From assembly GCF_001718695.1 (NCBI RefSeq), contig NZ_CP013422.1, positions 310,001 to 374,000 on the forward strand: a DNA stretch of 64,000 nucleotides, given 5' to 3'. Source of the DNA: Burkholderia ubonensis. Its GTDB lineage: Bacteria > Pseudomonadota > Gammaproteobacteria > Burkholderiales > Burkholderiaceae. Positions 63,498 through 64,000 of the stretch are shown here, piece by piece. Under the pieces are notes generated by a model that was not told where the DNA came from, did no database searches, and saw nothing but the letters and a program-made list of their open reading frames with translations. Numbering within the stretch: position 1 is the first letter of the stretch; the number at the start of each line of letters is the position of its first letter. The translations under genes and the position numbers were made by a program.

Positions 63498-64000
63498 ATG
63501 ACATTTCCTCTCGAGCCGGACGCGCGTGCAGTGCGCGGTGAAGCCGATACGCATGACGTCGCGCCGCCGCAGTTCGGTGTCGACGGCGAGCAGGCCGAAC
63601 GCGACTGGCCGCTGATCACGCGCGACGAGGTGGCCGCGATCCTCGCGCGGATCGACGGCGCGGGGCCGCCGGCGCAGCTCGCGTGGCACAGCCCGCGGCC
63701 GTTCTCGGCGGCCGTGCTGGTTCATACCGCGCGCGGCCGCGCGCTGTTCGTCAAGCGTCATCACGTGAGCATCCGCGACGTCGCGGGGCTCGAGGAAGAA
63801 CATCGTTTCATCGCGCATCTGCGGGCGCGCGGCGTGCCGGTCGCGGACGTGCTGGCGGCGCGCGACGGCGCGAGCGCGTTCGCGTCGGGCGAATGGACCT
63901 ACGAAGTGCATGCGCTCGCGCCGGGCGTGGACGCGTATCGCGGCGTGATGTCGTGGAAGCCGTTCATGCATCCGTCGCACGCGTACGCGGCCGGCCGCGC
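63498..64000 (+). CDS. Phosphotransferase (APH/choline-kinase-like), 5' part
   Basis: The first 167 residues are visible; the gene runs off the window. The N-lobe pattern LVHTARGRALFVKRHHVSIR (putative ATP-binding Lys) and LEEEHRFIAHLRARGVPVAD (helix-C Glu) is that of aminoglycoside-phosphotransferase-fold small-molecule kinases. ATG 63498 lies 24 bases after the PnuC stop, with GGAG upstream. By context it may phosphorylate the vitamin imported by the previous two proteins. The catalytic loop lies beyond the window. Confidence 0.78.
   Translation, partial: MTFPLEPDARAVRGEADTHDVAPPQFGVDGEQAERDWPLITRDEVAAILARIDGAGPPAQLAWHSPRPFSAAVLVHTARGRALFVKRHHVSIRDVAGLEEEHRFIAHLRARGVPVADVLAARDGASAFASGEWTYEVHALAPGVDAYRGVMSWKPFMHPSHAYAAGR

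Overview
The window is high-GC DNA (roughly two thirds G+C). Gene content and codon use fit Burkholderia, most likely a Burkholderia cepacia complex secondary chromosome; that placement is inferred, not proven. Genes are dense, with many ATGA or GTGA start/stop overlaps. There are no rRNA or tRNA genes, no insertion sequences and no CRISPR arrays that I can see.

Layout. 1-1643: the 3' part of an Hsp70-like gene. 1698-10353: a minus-strand operon (LysR, flavin monooxygenase, two CMD/AhpD-type proteins) divergent from a complete LIV-type ABC importer with fused permeases. 10375-14978: an OmpR/TctE-type two-component system divergent from an NMT1-like binding protein and an MFS carrier. 15016-17459: a NarL-type two-component system. 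17750-20871: an HExxH protein, a DedA/PAP2-like/LssY fusion and a GNAT acetyltransferase. 20879-22141: a two-gene unit of a 40-residue peptide and an M29/NicX-like metalloprotein, with an intervening hairpin and its own promoter. 22527-23774: a YbfB-type MFS carrier. 23857-31845: a seven-gene operon combining a PotABCD-type importer with a three-subunit opine/D-hydroxyproline-dehydrogenase-like enzyme, divergent from an IclR regulator. 31951-35368: a chemoreceptor, then a lower-GC islet with a Sel1-type lipoprotein and an orphan PAAR spike protein. 35468-41219: an MFS carrier, an MmyB-type regulator/reductase pair, a disulfide-family flavoenzyme and a LysE exporter.

41552-46430 is a four-gene operon (DUF3348, a MotA/ZorA-like protein with a repetitive tail, a MotB/ZorB-like OmpA protein, DUF2894). 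It looks like an ion-driven, peptidoglycan-anchored motor without the Zorya nuclease genes. 46450-51365 holds an FMN reductase, an ICMT-like methyltransferase, a lipoprotein with a long Gly-Thr-Ser collagen-like tract encoded by about 55 nine-base repeats, and a carboxymuconolactone decarboxylase. 51517-55786 is a TetR-controlled SDR / Baeyer-Villiger monooxygenase / hydrolase operon in which the monooxygenase is frameshifted. 55836-59679 is a LysR/GST pair plus a 691-residue PNPOx-reductase-ferredoxin fusion. 59812-64000 has a small DUF2970 protein and a TonB receptor / PnuC / phosphotransferase set that looks like a vitamin-uptake operon with a long structured leader.

The two strongest candidates for undescribed biology are the peptide/M29-like unit at 20879-22141 and the ZorAB-like motor operon at 41552-46430.
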